Assembly (NCBI GenBank): GCA_004154925.1
Contig: QJNS01000016.1
Coordinates: forward strand, 481,641-545,640
DNA: 64,000 bases
Direction: 5' to 3'
From: Monosporascus cannonballus
Taxonomy: Eukaryota; Ascomycota; Sordariomycetes; Xylariales
Within the stretch, counting starts at the first letter, position 1. Each line of letters starts with the position of its first letter. Under the pieces are notes generated by a model. It saw nothing but the letters and a program-made list of their open reading frames with translations, was not told the DNA's origin and made no database searches. Shown here in pieces: positions 36,626 through 49,352 of the stretch. A program made the position numbers and the translations under genes.

Positions 36626-37768
36626 TTATTTTGCGACAACATGTAGCTCGGCCATGACGCCCAGGTGGTCAGTAATCCACGGCTTTTCGCAGCCGAGTCG
36701 GATCAACTCAGCCCTCTTTTCCTGGTCTTCCAACTGTACATCTCTGCCGAAGACCTCAAAGCGTCGTAACTGAAGACAGGCCCCAGTGAACATGATCTTG
36801 TCCAGCCTTGAGGGTCCGTCGGCCCTCATCACCTCAGGGGACTGGAGACCCCACGTAAAGCCCGCTTCTTCATCCTCCCGGCCTCCGAATTCGAGAAATG
36901 CATCTCGGAGCTCGTGTTCCGTGTGCAAAGCCCTATCGTACGGCTGCAGGGAGCTGAAATCCCCCGCCACCACAGCCCCGCGCACGCCATCCTGATGGAT
37001 ATACTTAGCGATGACTCGCATCTGCGCCGGCCGCAAGGGAGTTTCCCAATCGAATGACTCCAGGTGCACGTTGCAAAGTCTGAGGATCAAGATATCTAAC
37101 TCCTGGCTGTCACTGGTTCGCGGCCGCCGCATCAAGATGTCGACAAAGTGAGCATCACGATCCACGAGCGTCTGGGTGAAGTGGACGCGGAAGCATGCGG
37201 TAACCGGTAGCTGGCGGTCGACGAGCATGGTAGTGCCAGCGTGTCCAGATGTCCAATTCAAGGTGTCGACATCGGTGATGTAGAACCTGTCTCTCACCCA
37301 CTGGCTCCTGGTAATGGTTTCGAGATAAGGCAGGGTGCATTCCTGGAGAAATACGACGGTGCCTGTCTTCGGCGATATACGCGCCGTCAGGCGCTCTAAG
37401 TGTGCCAGGGCGGTTTCCATCCTGGCCTCAGCGAACGGCAGCATCTGGTCGATGTTCCAGCTATACAATGCGAGTCCGTCGACCGGACTAGAACTATCAT
37501 CACTCGGCTGCTGACCTCGGCCCTTGTTTTTCATGTAATCTCTGGGTGTGGTTAGTTCCCACACTTGCACCGTTTCGTTATATTCATAATACGGTTGGCC
37601 ATAAGGCTCGTCGAGTCTCCATGGCACCACCAGCTTCTTTTTGGCTTCAGTTGCTCGGATTGTCTCCAGTACTAGCGCGCCAAATGGCGAGGATATGAGC
37701 GCCTCCGGTATGGTTAGTTGTTTCCGTGCTTCGGCATCGCTGGCCACCTTATCGACTAAATTCGTCAT
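36626..37768 (-). CDS. Endonuclease/exonuclease/phosphatase family protein, TDP2-like
   Basis: Single exon, 380 residues, ATG at 37766-37768. The EEP fold motifs appear in order: SWNID (residues 103-107), LQEC (141-144, metal-binding Glu 143), NVHLES (233-238), VAGDFS (267-272), RLDKI (321-325) and ITDH (365-368, general-base His). WNID, LQEC with a following Pro, HLES and a C-terminal (S/T)DH are the pattern of tyrosyl-DNA phosphodiesterase 2, which removes topoisomerase II adducts from DNA 5' ends. The usual GD.N has Ser where Asn is expected (GDFS), which could weaken or alter catalysis. The first 95 residues are not part of the fold and lack a UBA-like domain I could recognise. No signal peptide. 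DNA repair is inferred by family only; other EEP nucleases or phosphatases are possible. Confidence 0.8.
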   Translation of the reverse strand: MTNLVDKVASDAEARKQLTIPEALISSPFGALVLETIRATEAKKKLVVPWRLDEPYGQPYYEYNETVQVWELTTPRDYMKNKGRGQQPSDDSSSPVDGLALYSWNIDQMLPFAEARMETALAHLERLTARISPKTGTVVFLQECTLPYLETITRSQWVRDRFYITDVDTLNWTSGHAGTTMLVDRQLPVTACFRVHFTQTLVDRDAHFVDILMRRPRTSDSQELDILILRLCNVHLESFDWETPLRPAQMRVIAKYIHQDGVRGAVVAGDFSSLQPYDRALHTEHELRDAFLEFGGREDEEAGFTWGLQSPEVMRADGPSRLDKIMFTGACLQLRRFEVFGRDVQLEDQEKRAELIRLGCEKPWITDHLGVMAELHVVAK

Positions 37769-39206
37769 GATCTATCACAGGCGCCGGCAAGCTGTTGAGA
37801 CGGTGCGAACAGTAGTCGGGGATGCAAGTAGAATGTAGTTTTTATTTATTTTCCATAGTCTTGTTTGTCTATGAGGGTACGATATGTTATAATCGTTCGG
37901 GACAGTAATCCCGTCAGCGGAACTTTCGGTCAGACTTGCATTATCCGAGCCGGAGGGATTTCGCTCGGAGGATATGACCACTCGGATAGTTTCAGTCACG
38001 CGACAGAATGCCATACAACATACCTTCGCCGTAAAAATGCATTCAGGGTGCCTCTTCAACGCTGAGCCCGGTTCCTTAGAGTCGGCTATCCCAGGATATA
38101 GGTGGGTCCATCGAAGCCCATGGCACAATATCAATCGTTCAGCGTTCCATGATCCCGATGACAAGTATCTCGGACCTTGCCAATTGTACCGTTTCAACAG
38201 ATACGGCCCCTTAACGTACTATATACCGCTTGTCAGCCAGCGCGCAGGGGGCCATCTCGCTGCCGAACGGCTGTAGAGACAAAAAGATGGGCACAGAGCC
38301 TGGTCGATGTTTCGCGATCTGCGTCACAAAGGGGCGTTTCTCATGATTCCGGACCTACAAGCTCTTCGCAACGGTAACTTCGCGGCGACGCACCTTGACG
38401 GGCAGAGTGGCATTCCTCCCTAGTATTTAGGCATGCCAATTTCCCCCTAGGGACCCTAGAAATATTGCTGCCACTGTAGGCGAGAGGAACTCACTGAAGG
38501 TGATATGCCAGCCATGGGAACGTCTCTCCCTTACAACCCACTCACTTAAAGGCTGAAATAACCACCCGAGCAACCCGAGACTTCAGCAAGAGATCTGCAG
38601 GGAAAACCATCCCGCCTAGCCAGACCACTATATTCCATGGCCCTGAGAACCTTGTTTATGAGTGAGATGCGAAGCGGGGATGCAAAAGGTCGACTTTCTA
38701 ACAATGACTGCGGTGGATGGACCGGATTAAGCTTTTGTATCAGTGGTCGGGTTGCTGTGAAGGTTCACGGCATGAGAGTCTCGCCCTAGGCCTGGTGGAG
38801 CCGCTTTCAACCCCTTCGTTAGGGCGACGACAAGAAGACATCGCCTTTTCAGAAAGGGGAACGGCAACGGAGCACATGGAGAACTAATGAATGGGGTTTC
38901 CGGCGGTCTGGGTTGCGTGATACATTACTCGTTGGTTCGGACTCATGTACCCGGTCTTAAAGTACTAAATCAGGCGCATGCCCCAGATTGTGCCAAATCA
39001 GGGAGACTGAGTTGGTTATCAGAGTGGTCTACTAACTATTCAATCGAAGTTTAATCCATTGTATTCAGCAAGACGCAGTTTAAAGCCCCATTCCAGCGTA
39101 AAACTTGCATATCAGGAGCATGCGTCCCTTTGGCGTCTTCCCCCCAGTCCAGCGGCACTGTCTAACAGAACGCCAAAAGACGAACAATTCCTTGATCCAC
39201 ACTTGC
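37769..39206. other. Intergenic, 1.4 kb, no gene recognised
   Basis: Upstream of the EEP gene and downstream of the HHE gene. No coding region, tRNA or rRNA recognised. Several short frames are open but unremarkable. Confidence 0.4.
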
Positions 39207-40197
39207 TCACATAGGCGGGCGGGACGATCCGGGGTTCTGAGCCTTGTCGTCATCGGGGAACTTGCGGTATAAGTCTCTGAGTTTGTCAATTGGAGCCGTC
39301 CTGTTCACCCGCGTGGTTAGCGTATGTCCCTTTAAAATTCATGGACGAGGCTCTAATATATCACAAGGGAGATGGAGACGCAACTCAGTACTAAGGCAAT
39401 CTAGCATGAGCGAGGAATTAAAGGGGTAGAGAGGCATATCTGTGATATGCAGGATTACTTACATGAGACCGACGACTGTCTCGAACGGTGGCTTGTCCGG
39501 GGAGCTTGGATGGCTGCGAGTTGGCGTGAACGACTTGGTCTTCTCGAACGCGCGAGACAGCTCTTTGGACTGGGACGTGCTGAGTGCCTCTTCCAGTTTG
39601 ACCAGATCTTCCTGTTCCTCCTCCTTGATATGCTGGCTCAGGGTCTGCCAGAGACTCCTGATGGTGGGGATGAAGTCGGAGTCGCTAGGGCTGAGCTTCT
39701 GGAATTCGTAGAGCTTCTCTTTTTACCTTGACATCTGTTAGTAACTGGTAAATGGCTAGCTCCCAGGTCTGCTATACCTCCTGATGTTGCTCGCGATCTT
39801 TCTGTGCGCGGCCGCTGCCATCCGAGATGTCGCGCTCGAGGACAGGATACACGACAAGCTCCTCGGCAATGGAATGGCGGGCGAGCTCCCATACGAAGGC
39901 ATTCTGATAGCGCTTCTGCTCGTCCTGATCCTTGGAATTGACGATCTTGTTGTAGTAGTACTCCAATTGCCGGTGGTCTTCCTGGATTGCCTGGCTGACC
40001 TTGAAGACCTGACTGTGTTCCAAGCCCTCGTTGCGGTCATCGGGGAAGAAGTACTTGTCCTGGGCATAACCACGAGCGACAACGCATGGCGGTCCTCGAC
40101 TCTGCAGGCCAACTGCTCGTGGGACCATTGGCCGCGCTTTGGTCTGCGCGCCAACGATTCTAGTGAGATTGGCTGGTCTGATGGCACGACGAAGCAT
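39207..40197 (-). CDS. HHE-domain (hemerythrin-like) protein, mitochondrial-type, three exons
   Basis: Model complement(join(39207..39300, 39463..39716, 39778..40197)) gives 255 residues. The start MLRRAIRPANLTRIV and the Arg-rich, acid-free first 45 residues ending in RGYAQD look like a mitochondrial presequence. The HHE domain shows EDHRQLEYYYN (His 75), HSIAEELVVYP (His 108, Glu 112) and QHIKEEE (His 169, Glu 173). These are candidate di-iron ligands for oxygen, NO or iron handling; the exact role is unknown. RSHPSSPDKPPFETVVGLM continues through intron 39301-39462 (GTAAGT, GCTAAC, ACAG) into TAPIDKLRDLYRKFP, the standard family tail. Intron 1 (39717-39777, GTATAG...AGAG) is less certain: homologues usually have VKE between HQE and KLYEFQ, and those codons are displaced here. 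Confidence 0.85.
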
Positions 40198-41081
40198 CTT
40201 GAATGAGACTTATCAATAGTCCAGAAGCGTGCGGTAGGTGCGTAGGTAGGCAAGAAGTAGTACCTAGGGATTAGGCTACCTGAAGTTCGGTGATTTATGA
40301 GGGATTGTTCAGGGTATACTCGGGAAAGATTATCTCTGAATGCGAAGGACCTGGGAAGTTACAGCACCCATTGGCCGGAAAATATATTCGACTTAAGGAA
40401 GGAATTCGGTGACGAAACCAATCGTCACTACCTTAGCTAATATCGGTTCTCTATATATGTTATCGAGCACGTAATACGTGCATGTGCCTGCATACGTGCC
40501 TGCATTTCATAGAGTTGTTTCTGATATGTAATTAAGTATACATAGTAGGTATAGAGGTAAGCTTGCCTGGAAAGCTCGCTCCAGGCCAATGGCCAGGCTC
40601 TTATTACGCATGTACCTAGTATGTAATGGTATACAATATTCAAAAAGAAATTATTGGCTAGTACCTGGACTTCAAGGTGATCATAAATAATAGCAATTTC
40701 CTAATTGGGCCGCCATGGCTGGTTACGTGTTTCGAGGCGCTCTTTTGCCGTTTACGTGTAGACCCAATGACTGGAAAGTCATGACGGTCACTATGACGTC
40801 ATTTCTAACTTCTCTGCACCTGCATCACCGTCATATCGTCTCTGCATCGTTGGACCTTCGGCACGCCATATTACATAAAACATTTCATGGGGTCTCTGCA
40901 TTAATAACCCACCGGTATCTCCGAATATACCTTATGTTTCAGGGTCGTGGGATTCTAAGAATTAAGACAGGTGAGGCTACCCTGCAAAGATTTGTATGGG
41001 AAAACGTTCAGGGGAGACTCAACGTGTTATGGCTGCATCATGCCATTACGCCACCAGGGCAAAAGATCAGTGGAATGATTG
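40198..41081. other. Intergenic DNA left of the family A copy 2 insertion
   Basis: Promoter side of the HHE gene, then 0.5 kb of ordinary DNA. A CRE/ATF-type palindrome TGACGTCA is at 40794-40801. An open frame at 40715-41140 runs into the LTR at 41087 and is probably fortuitous. Confidence 0.4.
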
Positions 41082-41086
41082 CAATT

Positions 41087-41292
41087 TGTAAGATAATGGA
41101 CAGCTGTGAGCTGGGTGAGGTAATCTCCGACCAATCGTAAAGCAGATTCCAAAAAGTGAATATATTAGGTTATTTCCATCTGGCGTTTCCCATTAACTGC
41201 CAGATGGTGGATTTATATTAATAAGTGGGTCGGTGGTTAATTGGTAGCTGGTCGGTTACCAGCCTTATTTTTGTAAAGGTTATATTTTTATA
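41087..41292 (-). repeat. 3' LTR of family A copy 2
   Basis: 206 bp, starting TGTAAGATAATGGACAGC; the far end is TTTATA where the 5' LTR still has CTCACA. The differences from the partner LTR at 48189 are mainly transitions. Confidence 0.9.
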
Positions 41293-44200
41293 ATTATTTT
41301 TCTTTTTTAAATTATTAATCTTTAATAACATTATTATTAATTTAATATAACGTATTTCGCAAATCTGGTTACGTATATTTGCCGATAATTTACCGTTATA
41401 TTATATTGTAAATAATTGCCATAATAATTAATACGTACCATATTACGTAATTAATTATATTTTGTTTAGTTTTTTATTATAATTCGTTTTTAACCCCATT
41501 TTATTTATTTATTTTTCCCCTTTTGCGCCTATATTTTTATTTTTTTTGTATGCGCGTTTTGTTCGGTTTTTTATTTTTTTTATTTTTATTTCGCTTTTTC
41601 CGATTATATTGCATATTATTTCCGTTCGCCATATTTTTTTTTTCGTAAAAAGTTCCAAAAAAAATAATACTTTAATATTAAAAAGAACTGGGATTTTTTT
41701 AAACGTTATCTTTTTGATGCCGATAATAAAATAAATATTAATTATATTACGGGCGGTAATAAGCCGTATTATATTTATGTAATATAATATTATTTCGATT
41801 ATTGTATAATTTATGTTTAAATTCCGGACGCCTTAAATTGCGTTATGGCCAGTTATTATTATAAGATTTTTCGCGTAATAAATAGTTATTCTTAATATTC
41901 TTAATATTGTTATTTAATTTTTCGTTTAAATTCCGATTGTTTTTAAGGGTACCGCCCAAACGGTTTTTCAGTTCGGTACCGATAATTAGGAGTTAATCGA
42001 CGAGCTCGAAAAGGTTCGTATTGGAGGTACTTAATATAAGCGTTCTGACGTGGTTGCGGTCGGTCGTCGACTCGATATCCTTTGCGAAACCAAATTTGTT
42101 TTTAACGTAATTATTATTAAAAAATATTGTTTTTTTAATATAATTAAGGTCGATTTTTAATTATCCGTTATAACTGCGGAAATCCAATTTTAACGCCGTT
42201 TTATAAGTTTGTAAATTTAGATTTTTTTTGTAAGTATTATAATTTTTTTCTTATTATTTCGTAATTATTTTTTAATTAAGCGTAATTTTAAGATATTCCC
42301 ATAAATAAGGTAATTTTTAAAGGCCGTTATGCCGTTATATTTCTTGTTTATAAATATTTTCCGCTTATTTTTTTAATATTTTAACGAAATTTTAATACTT
42401 ATTAATAATTATAATTAAAAAATGGTTTTATCCGGTAAAATTATTACCAAATTTAAATATATTAAACGTTTTAAAGATAACGTTTTGTTTCCGATTAGTG
42501 ATAAATTATATTCCGGTTATTTAAACTTTATATTTCATAAAAAATAATATATTTTTAAATTTTTTTCAAATTTTATGCCTAATAAATTTAATAAATATAT
42601 TTATTTTTTATTATTATATATTTTCCGATTATTTTCCGATATTATTATATTAATTTCCTTAATATATTTATTAAAAGTTAATTAATATAAAGCTTAATAA
42701 TTAATTGTAAAGTTTTATTTTTAAAATAAAGGTTTAATTTTTTTATATTATTTATGGGTATTTGATTGGTATATAACAAAATAATTATTTGCCAAAAGCC
42801 CAAAAATAATTATATAATTAAATAATATTTTAATATTAATGTTTTAATTTTGTTTAAAATTATTTTATTTTTTATGTAGGTATTTATTTTTTTTCGTAAC
42901 GTTATAATATTTTAAACGCGTACCCAAAGTATTTTCGGAATTTTTACGTATTGTACTTAATGGGTTAATTTTCTTATTTAATTAAATATTTACGTTATTT
43001 CCGGTTATTTCGGTAACGGACGATATCTTTTATTATTTATCTTTTATTATTTTTTTATTAAATCCGGTAACGTTATTTGGACGTTATCCGGTTCCTGGTT
43101 ATATTACGGTTTTAATAAGGATATTAAAAATATATTATATATCCGTTAATATATAATAAAAGAAATTACTTTATACGTTTAGGAGCTTATTTATTTTTTA
43201 ATCGTAATCCATATATAAATAAATATAATTTTTTTTAAAATTTAAATTTTTTAATTAATAAATTTATTTATTATTTTAATGAGAATTTTATAAGTATATA
43301 ACGTTAATTATAATATTTTTTGGGTTACCGTTAATCTTTTTTAATATTTATGTATTATTTGATTAATAATTGTTATTTTTTCGAAATACTTTTACTTTTT
43401 TATATTTAATTTTTAAATCTTTATAAAAAGTATTTTATTATTTTTAAATAATATTTATATAAGGTTTCGAACGAAAAATGGCCGGTAAATATATTTCGCA
43501 TATTATTATATACGAATTTCGTATTTAGTAATAACTTTATTTAATTATTTGAATATTTATTAATATAATTACGGATATAATATTTTAAAATCTAATAAAT
43601 ACGTTTTATTTGCTTATCGGTTTATGGATAATAAACGGTCGATATTTGCCATTTTATTTTTTATTTTTTGCAAAATTCCGCCTAGAATTAGTTTGTTAAT
43701 AATTTATTTTTATCGTTAATAATTTTGGCTGGTATATCGAATTTATATTTAATTTCGTTATAAAATAATTCGGTTAATTTGGTTACGGTTAGGATTTTAA
43801 TTATAAGGATAAATAATTTTAATTTTATAAAGTGGTCGACGATTACCAGAATTACGTCGTATTTTAGCCCGTTTAAACCTAAGTTTTTGGGAAATTCCGT
43901 TATAAAATTTAATAAATTTTTTTAAAAAAATTATTTAAATAATAATAAGGGTTATAATTATCTATATAATTTATAACGTAACTTTATTATGCCCTATTAA
44001 TTCGAATATTATTTAATATATTTTCGGATATTATTTGCTATATTTTTGTAATAAAATTTTTTAGTTATTAATTTTAACGTACGGATATATTTTATATATT
44101 TTATTTTTAAATTATTATAATATTAATTAATTACTTATTTTAGTAAAATGTTTTATAATAAAATTACGAATTTATCTCGATAATATAAAATCTTATTTAA

Positions 44201-45394
44201 ATTTAAAAAATATCTTTTCTTTATTTTAGCTTAATATTTAATTATTCGTATTAATTTTATAATATTTAAATTTTTAATTTATAACTTTCGAACCTAATCG
44301 TAAAACTATTAGGAAATTTTTGGTTAAAATACCGTTTCGTTTTTAAATAATTTTTTTATTAAAAAACGTAAAATATATTAATTATAAATAATAATTTTAA
44401 TATTAATTTTATTTATTTTTTTAGTTTTCGGAATTCGATTATAATACGGTTGTAATTTATAATTATTATTATTTAACCGTTAATCGTATTATTATTATAA
44501 TTCGTATTTATATTATTATTTATAAGTAATAAATTTAATAAGTATATAATTTTTTATTTTTTTAAAAAAAAGCTTTTTGTAATTATATAATAAAAGTTTT
44601 CCGCGGTTTTTACGTGGATAATAATTATTTAAATTTTTATTATTTAAAATTTATTTAAAAATTTTATAATAAGCGAATTTTACGTAATTTCTATAAGGCC
44701 GTTTACCTTTTTATAATACTTTAAGTTATATTATATATTTATAACTGTTTTTCGTACGTTTTCCAGCATATTATTTGTAAATCCAAATTTCTTAAATAAT
44801 ATAAGGATTATGTTTTTATGCGTAATTTCCCTTAATATATAATCCGGGCGTTTAAATAATTTATCTGCCGAGTTAATAACGTTCAGTTGGTATTAAATCT
44901 TAAAATCAAATTATGTAAAGTAATAAATTTATTGGGTTAACCTTTTTTTAAGGTACGTGCCGGCGTTTTTATTATATTTTTTAATGTTATATAATCGGTA
45001 AATATTAAAAAAAGAATTCCGTATTTTTAAGGTATTACCGTTAATGTTTTAAGCTTTTTATAATCGTTAATAGTTTTTATTATTTTATAATTTACCGTTT
45101 TTCAGTTAAATTTAATTTTCGTAATTAATATATAATTAAGTATTAAAATTTTCCGTATTTTTATAAAAATATCTTTAATATAGCTTTTATTAAGGTATTT
45201 ATTTTAACCTTAATATTTTTGGCATTATTTTAATATTGGAAAATGGTCGCCGACTGAAAAATATTTTTTAAGTTTTAAAACGTCTTTTTTGTTTTTTCGG
45301 GTTATCGGAATTCCGTTATTTTTTTGCCTTATACCTTTTTTAAAAACTTAATAATAAGTTCGGTAATATGCAAATAATAAGTGATAAATTTCCG

Positions 45395-45700
45395 ATAAAA
45401 GTTTACGAATTTTAAAAATAATTAAATATTATAAATTAATTTTAATTTTAATTATATTTCGATAATATTAACTCGTCGACGGTCCATTTTTAAGCCGTTA
45501 ATATTAATTATAAATTTTAAAAAAGTTTTTGAAAAATTCGTATTTAAATATTTTAATAAATAATTAATATTATAATAATTATTCGTAAACCAGATGGAAA
45601 TATTTCGCATATTTTTTTTTATCGGAATAAATAATTATATTATTTAAATATATTATATATATATAATTAATTAATTTGATTAATATTTTATATATATAAG
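45395..45700 (-). pseudogene. Gypsy reverse-transcriptase segment of family A copy 2
   Basis: On the minus strand this part reads, with stops and shifts, a fragment with LVYE-like helices followed by NGLKMDRRRV (45471-45500), the segment that precedes the EWP.PK.V.D..SFLGFANFYR region in Ty3/Gypsy polymerases. This fixes the class and the orientation. It is dead coding sequence. Confidence 0.65.
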
Positions 45701-47951
45701 CTTAAAACGTAATTAACGTATTAATAAGGTTAAATAATATAATTATATATTTAAATTATCCGTATTATGTTTGGAAAATAATTTTTTATTAATTATCTTT
45801 TTTAATTTTAATACGGTAATAAATATTTTTAAAATTAATTTTCGAAAATATTTTGGTTAACTTTAAGCGATTTATTATTTTTAAAATTAAAGATAAAAAA
45901 TATCAGTTTTTTATCGTTATATAATTTAACTTTTTATAATTAACATATAATTAAAGATTATTATTTTTTAAGCACAAATAATATTAATACCTTTACGTCC
46001 GTTTTTAAATAACGTATCCGGCTTATTTTTAAATTTTTACGAATATATTTTTCGAATACCTTTTTTTAAATTTCTGAATTAAGATAAATTAAGTTAAATA
46101 AAGGCGTTTTCCCTGGGATTAAATTTATTACATATTTTACTTTTAGCAATTATAATATTTTTTTATTATTTTTTCGGAATATATTCGCCGAAAATTCTTT
46201 AAATATATAAAAAAGTTAATTATTTTTTATTTTTATTATTCTTTAAATTCCGGAATATGTAACTTTTCGGTTAAATTTATTATATTAACGGTATAAATTT
46301 ATTTATCAAAAATTATTAAATTTATAAGTTTTTATTTATTAATTTTTTATAATAATATGTATAATTATTAATATATAATTATATTTAGTAAGACTTTTAA
46401 TTTATTTATTCCGGATTTAAATAAAAAAATCGGGTAATTTTTAATTACGGTATATTATATAATAAATTTACTTAAATTTTTGTTTATTTCCGTTATTATT
46501 TATTATATTAATAAAAATTTCGTAAATCTTATAATATTTGATATATACGTTATTAATGCCGATAAAACCTAAAATATTTACGAAAATTAATTAAAGATTA
46601 AATTTTTTCGTTAATTTTTTACTTATAATATTTATTTATATTCCGATATTTATATTTATTTATACTGCCGTATTTTTCGTATTTCTTTTAATAAATGCCC
46701 TCTTTTTAAAAGGCGGTTTTATTTTAACCGTTTTGTAATTATTAGCCGAAATAGATTAAACGTATATATTTATTTTGGTTTTTTTTAGGTTTACATTTAA
46801 AGATGAATGTAATTTATCGTTATATATTATAATGTTTTATACGGTTGTTGGAAATCGATTTCTGTATAGTTGGAATAATAAGGTTTTTATATTTTTTTAA
46901 ATTTATAATTTACGTTTTTATAATTTGGTTTCTTTTAATTATAATATTTAAATAAGCTTTTATAAAAATTAAAAATATTAAATTATACGGATTTATTTTA
47001 ATTAAAATTAAATCGGCGATTATTTACTTTTTGAATATAAAAACGCCCGTAATCCTTATTATTTTTATATGGCGTTTTTAATTTATTTTAAGTATTTTTT
47101 TTCGAAAATATTAAAATAAAATTATTTATTTTTATTAATACTTTTAGCAGAAAATAATCGGTTTTTTTTTGCTTTTTTTAAACGTTTTAATAATATTTTA
47201 TTTTATTTATTATATTATTAATTCGGTTTAATTTAATGTTTTTTGTAATAAAGTATTTCATAACCGTAATATTAATTTATAAAAATAATTAAAAATAAAA
47301 TATTTATTAGTTTAATTATTTTTCGAATTAAAAATATTTATAAGCTTTATTTTATAAATTAAGAGTTTTTATTTAACGTAAAAATTTAACGGCAATTAAT
47401 CGGATTATTATTATAATTTCATAAATTATTACTTATATTTTTTATCGAAAAAATTAAAATTTATATAATTTTTCTTAATAAAAATCCATAAATCTTTTAT
47501 TTTTAATTTTTTTTATAATTAAAGTAATTAAATATAATACGGTATAATTATTACGTATTTGTAATAAAAACGTTTATATAATTTATGGCTTATTAAATAT
47601 AAATAAAGGTATTTTGCCTTAATTATTTAACGTAAATTTCCGTAATAATTTTTATTTTATTTTTTTTAAATTAACGTACGTTCGGAAAATTTCGAGTAAT
47701 TATAATATGGTATTTATTTATCGTTTTTAGGCTTTTACGATAATATCGTAATTAATTTATAAAATTTTAATTTTTTAATATATATTATTATTTATTATTT
47801 AGTTAATTATCGGAATAATTCGAATATTATTTATTTTATTAACGAATAATTTTTAAGATTTGGTTATTATTAAAAGATTTAATTTTTTTGGTTTTAAATT
47901 TCGGAATACGTTCGTTATATTACGCCCGTTTTCTAACTATTTAGTTAACGG

Positions 47952-48173
47952 TTATCGGGATACGTTCTTATTATATATATAAGAGGATTTAAAATCCTGA
48001 GGACCATAGTTTTTTGCCCGTTGGGGTTCCGTTATAAACTTTTTCGCCTGTTCCCGTACCGTGATCGATCGTTCGTCGGTTGGGTTCCGATCGGCGGTCT
48101 TTTCGACTGGTGACCTAGGTTTGTTTTGCAGTCGGCGAGCTTTGCTTCTGGTGGTTATCGCGTCACTTTTTAT
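47952..48173 (-). pseudogene. Gag-like N-terminus of family A copy 2 with destroyed start codon
   Basis: The best preserved coding part of the element: about 70 residues rich in Lys, Arg and Thr (KSDAITTRSKARRLQNK, then ADRNPTDERSITVREQAKK). The codon where a start would be expected is ATA (48171-48173), as if ATG had been hit by a G-to-A transition. It lies only 15 bases inside the 5' LTR, leaving little room for a normal leader and primer-binding site. Confidence 0.5.
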
Positions 48174-48188
48174 GGTAAATAGAAAAAT

Positions 48189-48394
48189 TGTAAAATAATG
48201 GATAGTTATAAGCTGGGTAAGGTAATTTCCGACTAATCGTAAAGCAGATTCCAAGAAATAAATATATTAAGTTATTTCTATCTGGCGTTTCCTATTAGCT
48301 GCCAGATGGTGGATTTATATTAGTAAGTGAGTCGGTGGCTAATCGGTAGCTGGTCGGCTACCAGCCTTATCCTTATAAAGGCTGTATTCTCACA
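48189..48394 (-). repeat. 5' LTR of family A copy 2
   Basis: 206 bp, right-hand LTR, ending GGCTGTATTCTCACA on the plus strand. It retains both intact TG and CA termini, the only family A LTR in the window to do so. Confidence 0.9.
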
Positions 48395-48630
48395 CAATTG
48401 TGGCAATCATCCTAGTGCTTACAGCTGTATAAGAGCTAGCGCCACCCGCTACGTTGCTCAGACTGTAACACAAGGTGTGTCACAGAAGATAGAATTGACT
48501 ATATTCAAGCTATAGAAGTCCAACAACAGCTGGAGAAATTCAAGGCTATATATATATGTGAAAAAATGGCTTATTAAGCTTTATCATTCCATTATTAGTC
48601 AGTATTTTCCATTATTAATCAAATGGAAAG

Positions 48631-48690
48631 CTTTAGAAGACTTTGGAAGACTTTGAAAGACTTTGGAAGACTTTGGAAGACTTTGGAAGT
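48631..48690. repeat. Minisatellite, 10 bp unit, six copies
   Basis: Consecutive copies of CTTTGGAAGA with a few substitutions (CTTTAGAAGA, CTTTGAAAGA, and a final CTTTGGAAGT); a degenerate seventh unit follows. Confidence 0.85.
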
Positions 48691-49352
48691 CTTACGAAGT
48701 CTTTTGCTATCTTCGCCACCTCGAATAGGGATAGACCCACTTTTCCGGAGTTAAAACTCCGAATTCCTAGAGGGATCTGCTGAGTATCACAGATATCTTC
48801 CGATTGAACAATTACAAGACAGTGTCGGAGAACTGCGTCCACTATGAGCTAGGTACCAAGCTCTCCTCCGGTAAAATACTTGAATCTACGGCTTAGGAAA
48901 CTACCATGGCTTCGAGCCTAGTGGGCGAGATCCCTCTCTTGTTTTCGATGAACACCTACCCGCATTCCGCGAACCGGGAATGGCGTGACATCCACTTACC
49001 TCAATGTATTGCGGGCCATCCTTTCATGAGCTGAAGAAGCTCGTTAATGGGGACCTTCTTTTAGCTGCGTGCGCAGTAACCCTTTGGCCTAACATGGTTA
49101 GCTGGTCTTGGGTACGGTGCCGTCCAACTTGCGGGAGATGTTATTCCAAAGCCACCTAACAGCGCCAAGAGGTACCGATTATGTGAGGACTTGCTCGAGC
49201 AGATCTCCATAGGCTAGGGCAACCGGGCGCTTCTGAGGAGGAGGTGAAGCCTTCCATCAAGGACGGTATTTAAGGGCTAGTTCTCAAACTTTCAGCACCA
49301 CTAACTTGTGGAGATTCAGAATCAGAATCAGCAAACCGTTCTTGTCTTTTAG

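Larger units (their letters stand above)
41087..48394 (-). mobile_element. Ty3/Gypsy-type LTR retrotransposon, family A copy 2, TSD CAATT
   Basis: A 7308 bp element bounded by two 206 bp direct LTRs (41087-41292 and 48189-48394) and an exact 5 bp target duplication, CAATT (41082-41086 and 48395-48399). A minus-strand purine tract lies against the left LTR (about 41293-41310), so transcription runs right to left. A Gypsy reverse-transcriptase/RNase H connection segment NGLKMDRRRV is legible on the minus strand near 45471-45500, and a gag-like start is legible at 47952-48173. All other frames are broken by RIP-type stops. The 5' end is visibly less mutated than the interior. It is collinear with 10927-18609 and lacks the 281 bp insert of that copy. 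Confidence 0.92.

Noticed and set aside
40715..41140. 141-codon frame before the family A element
   Set aside because: It runs into the LTR and ends there by chance; no recognisable content in the host part.
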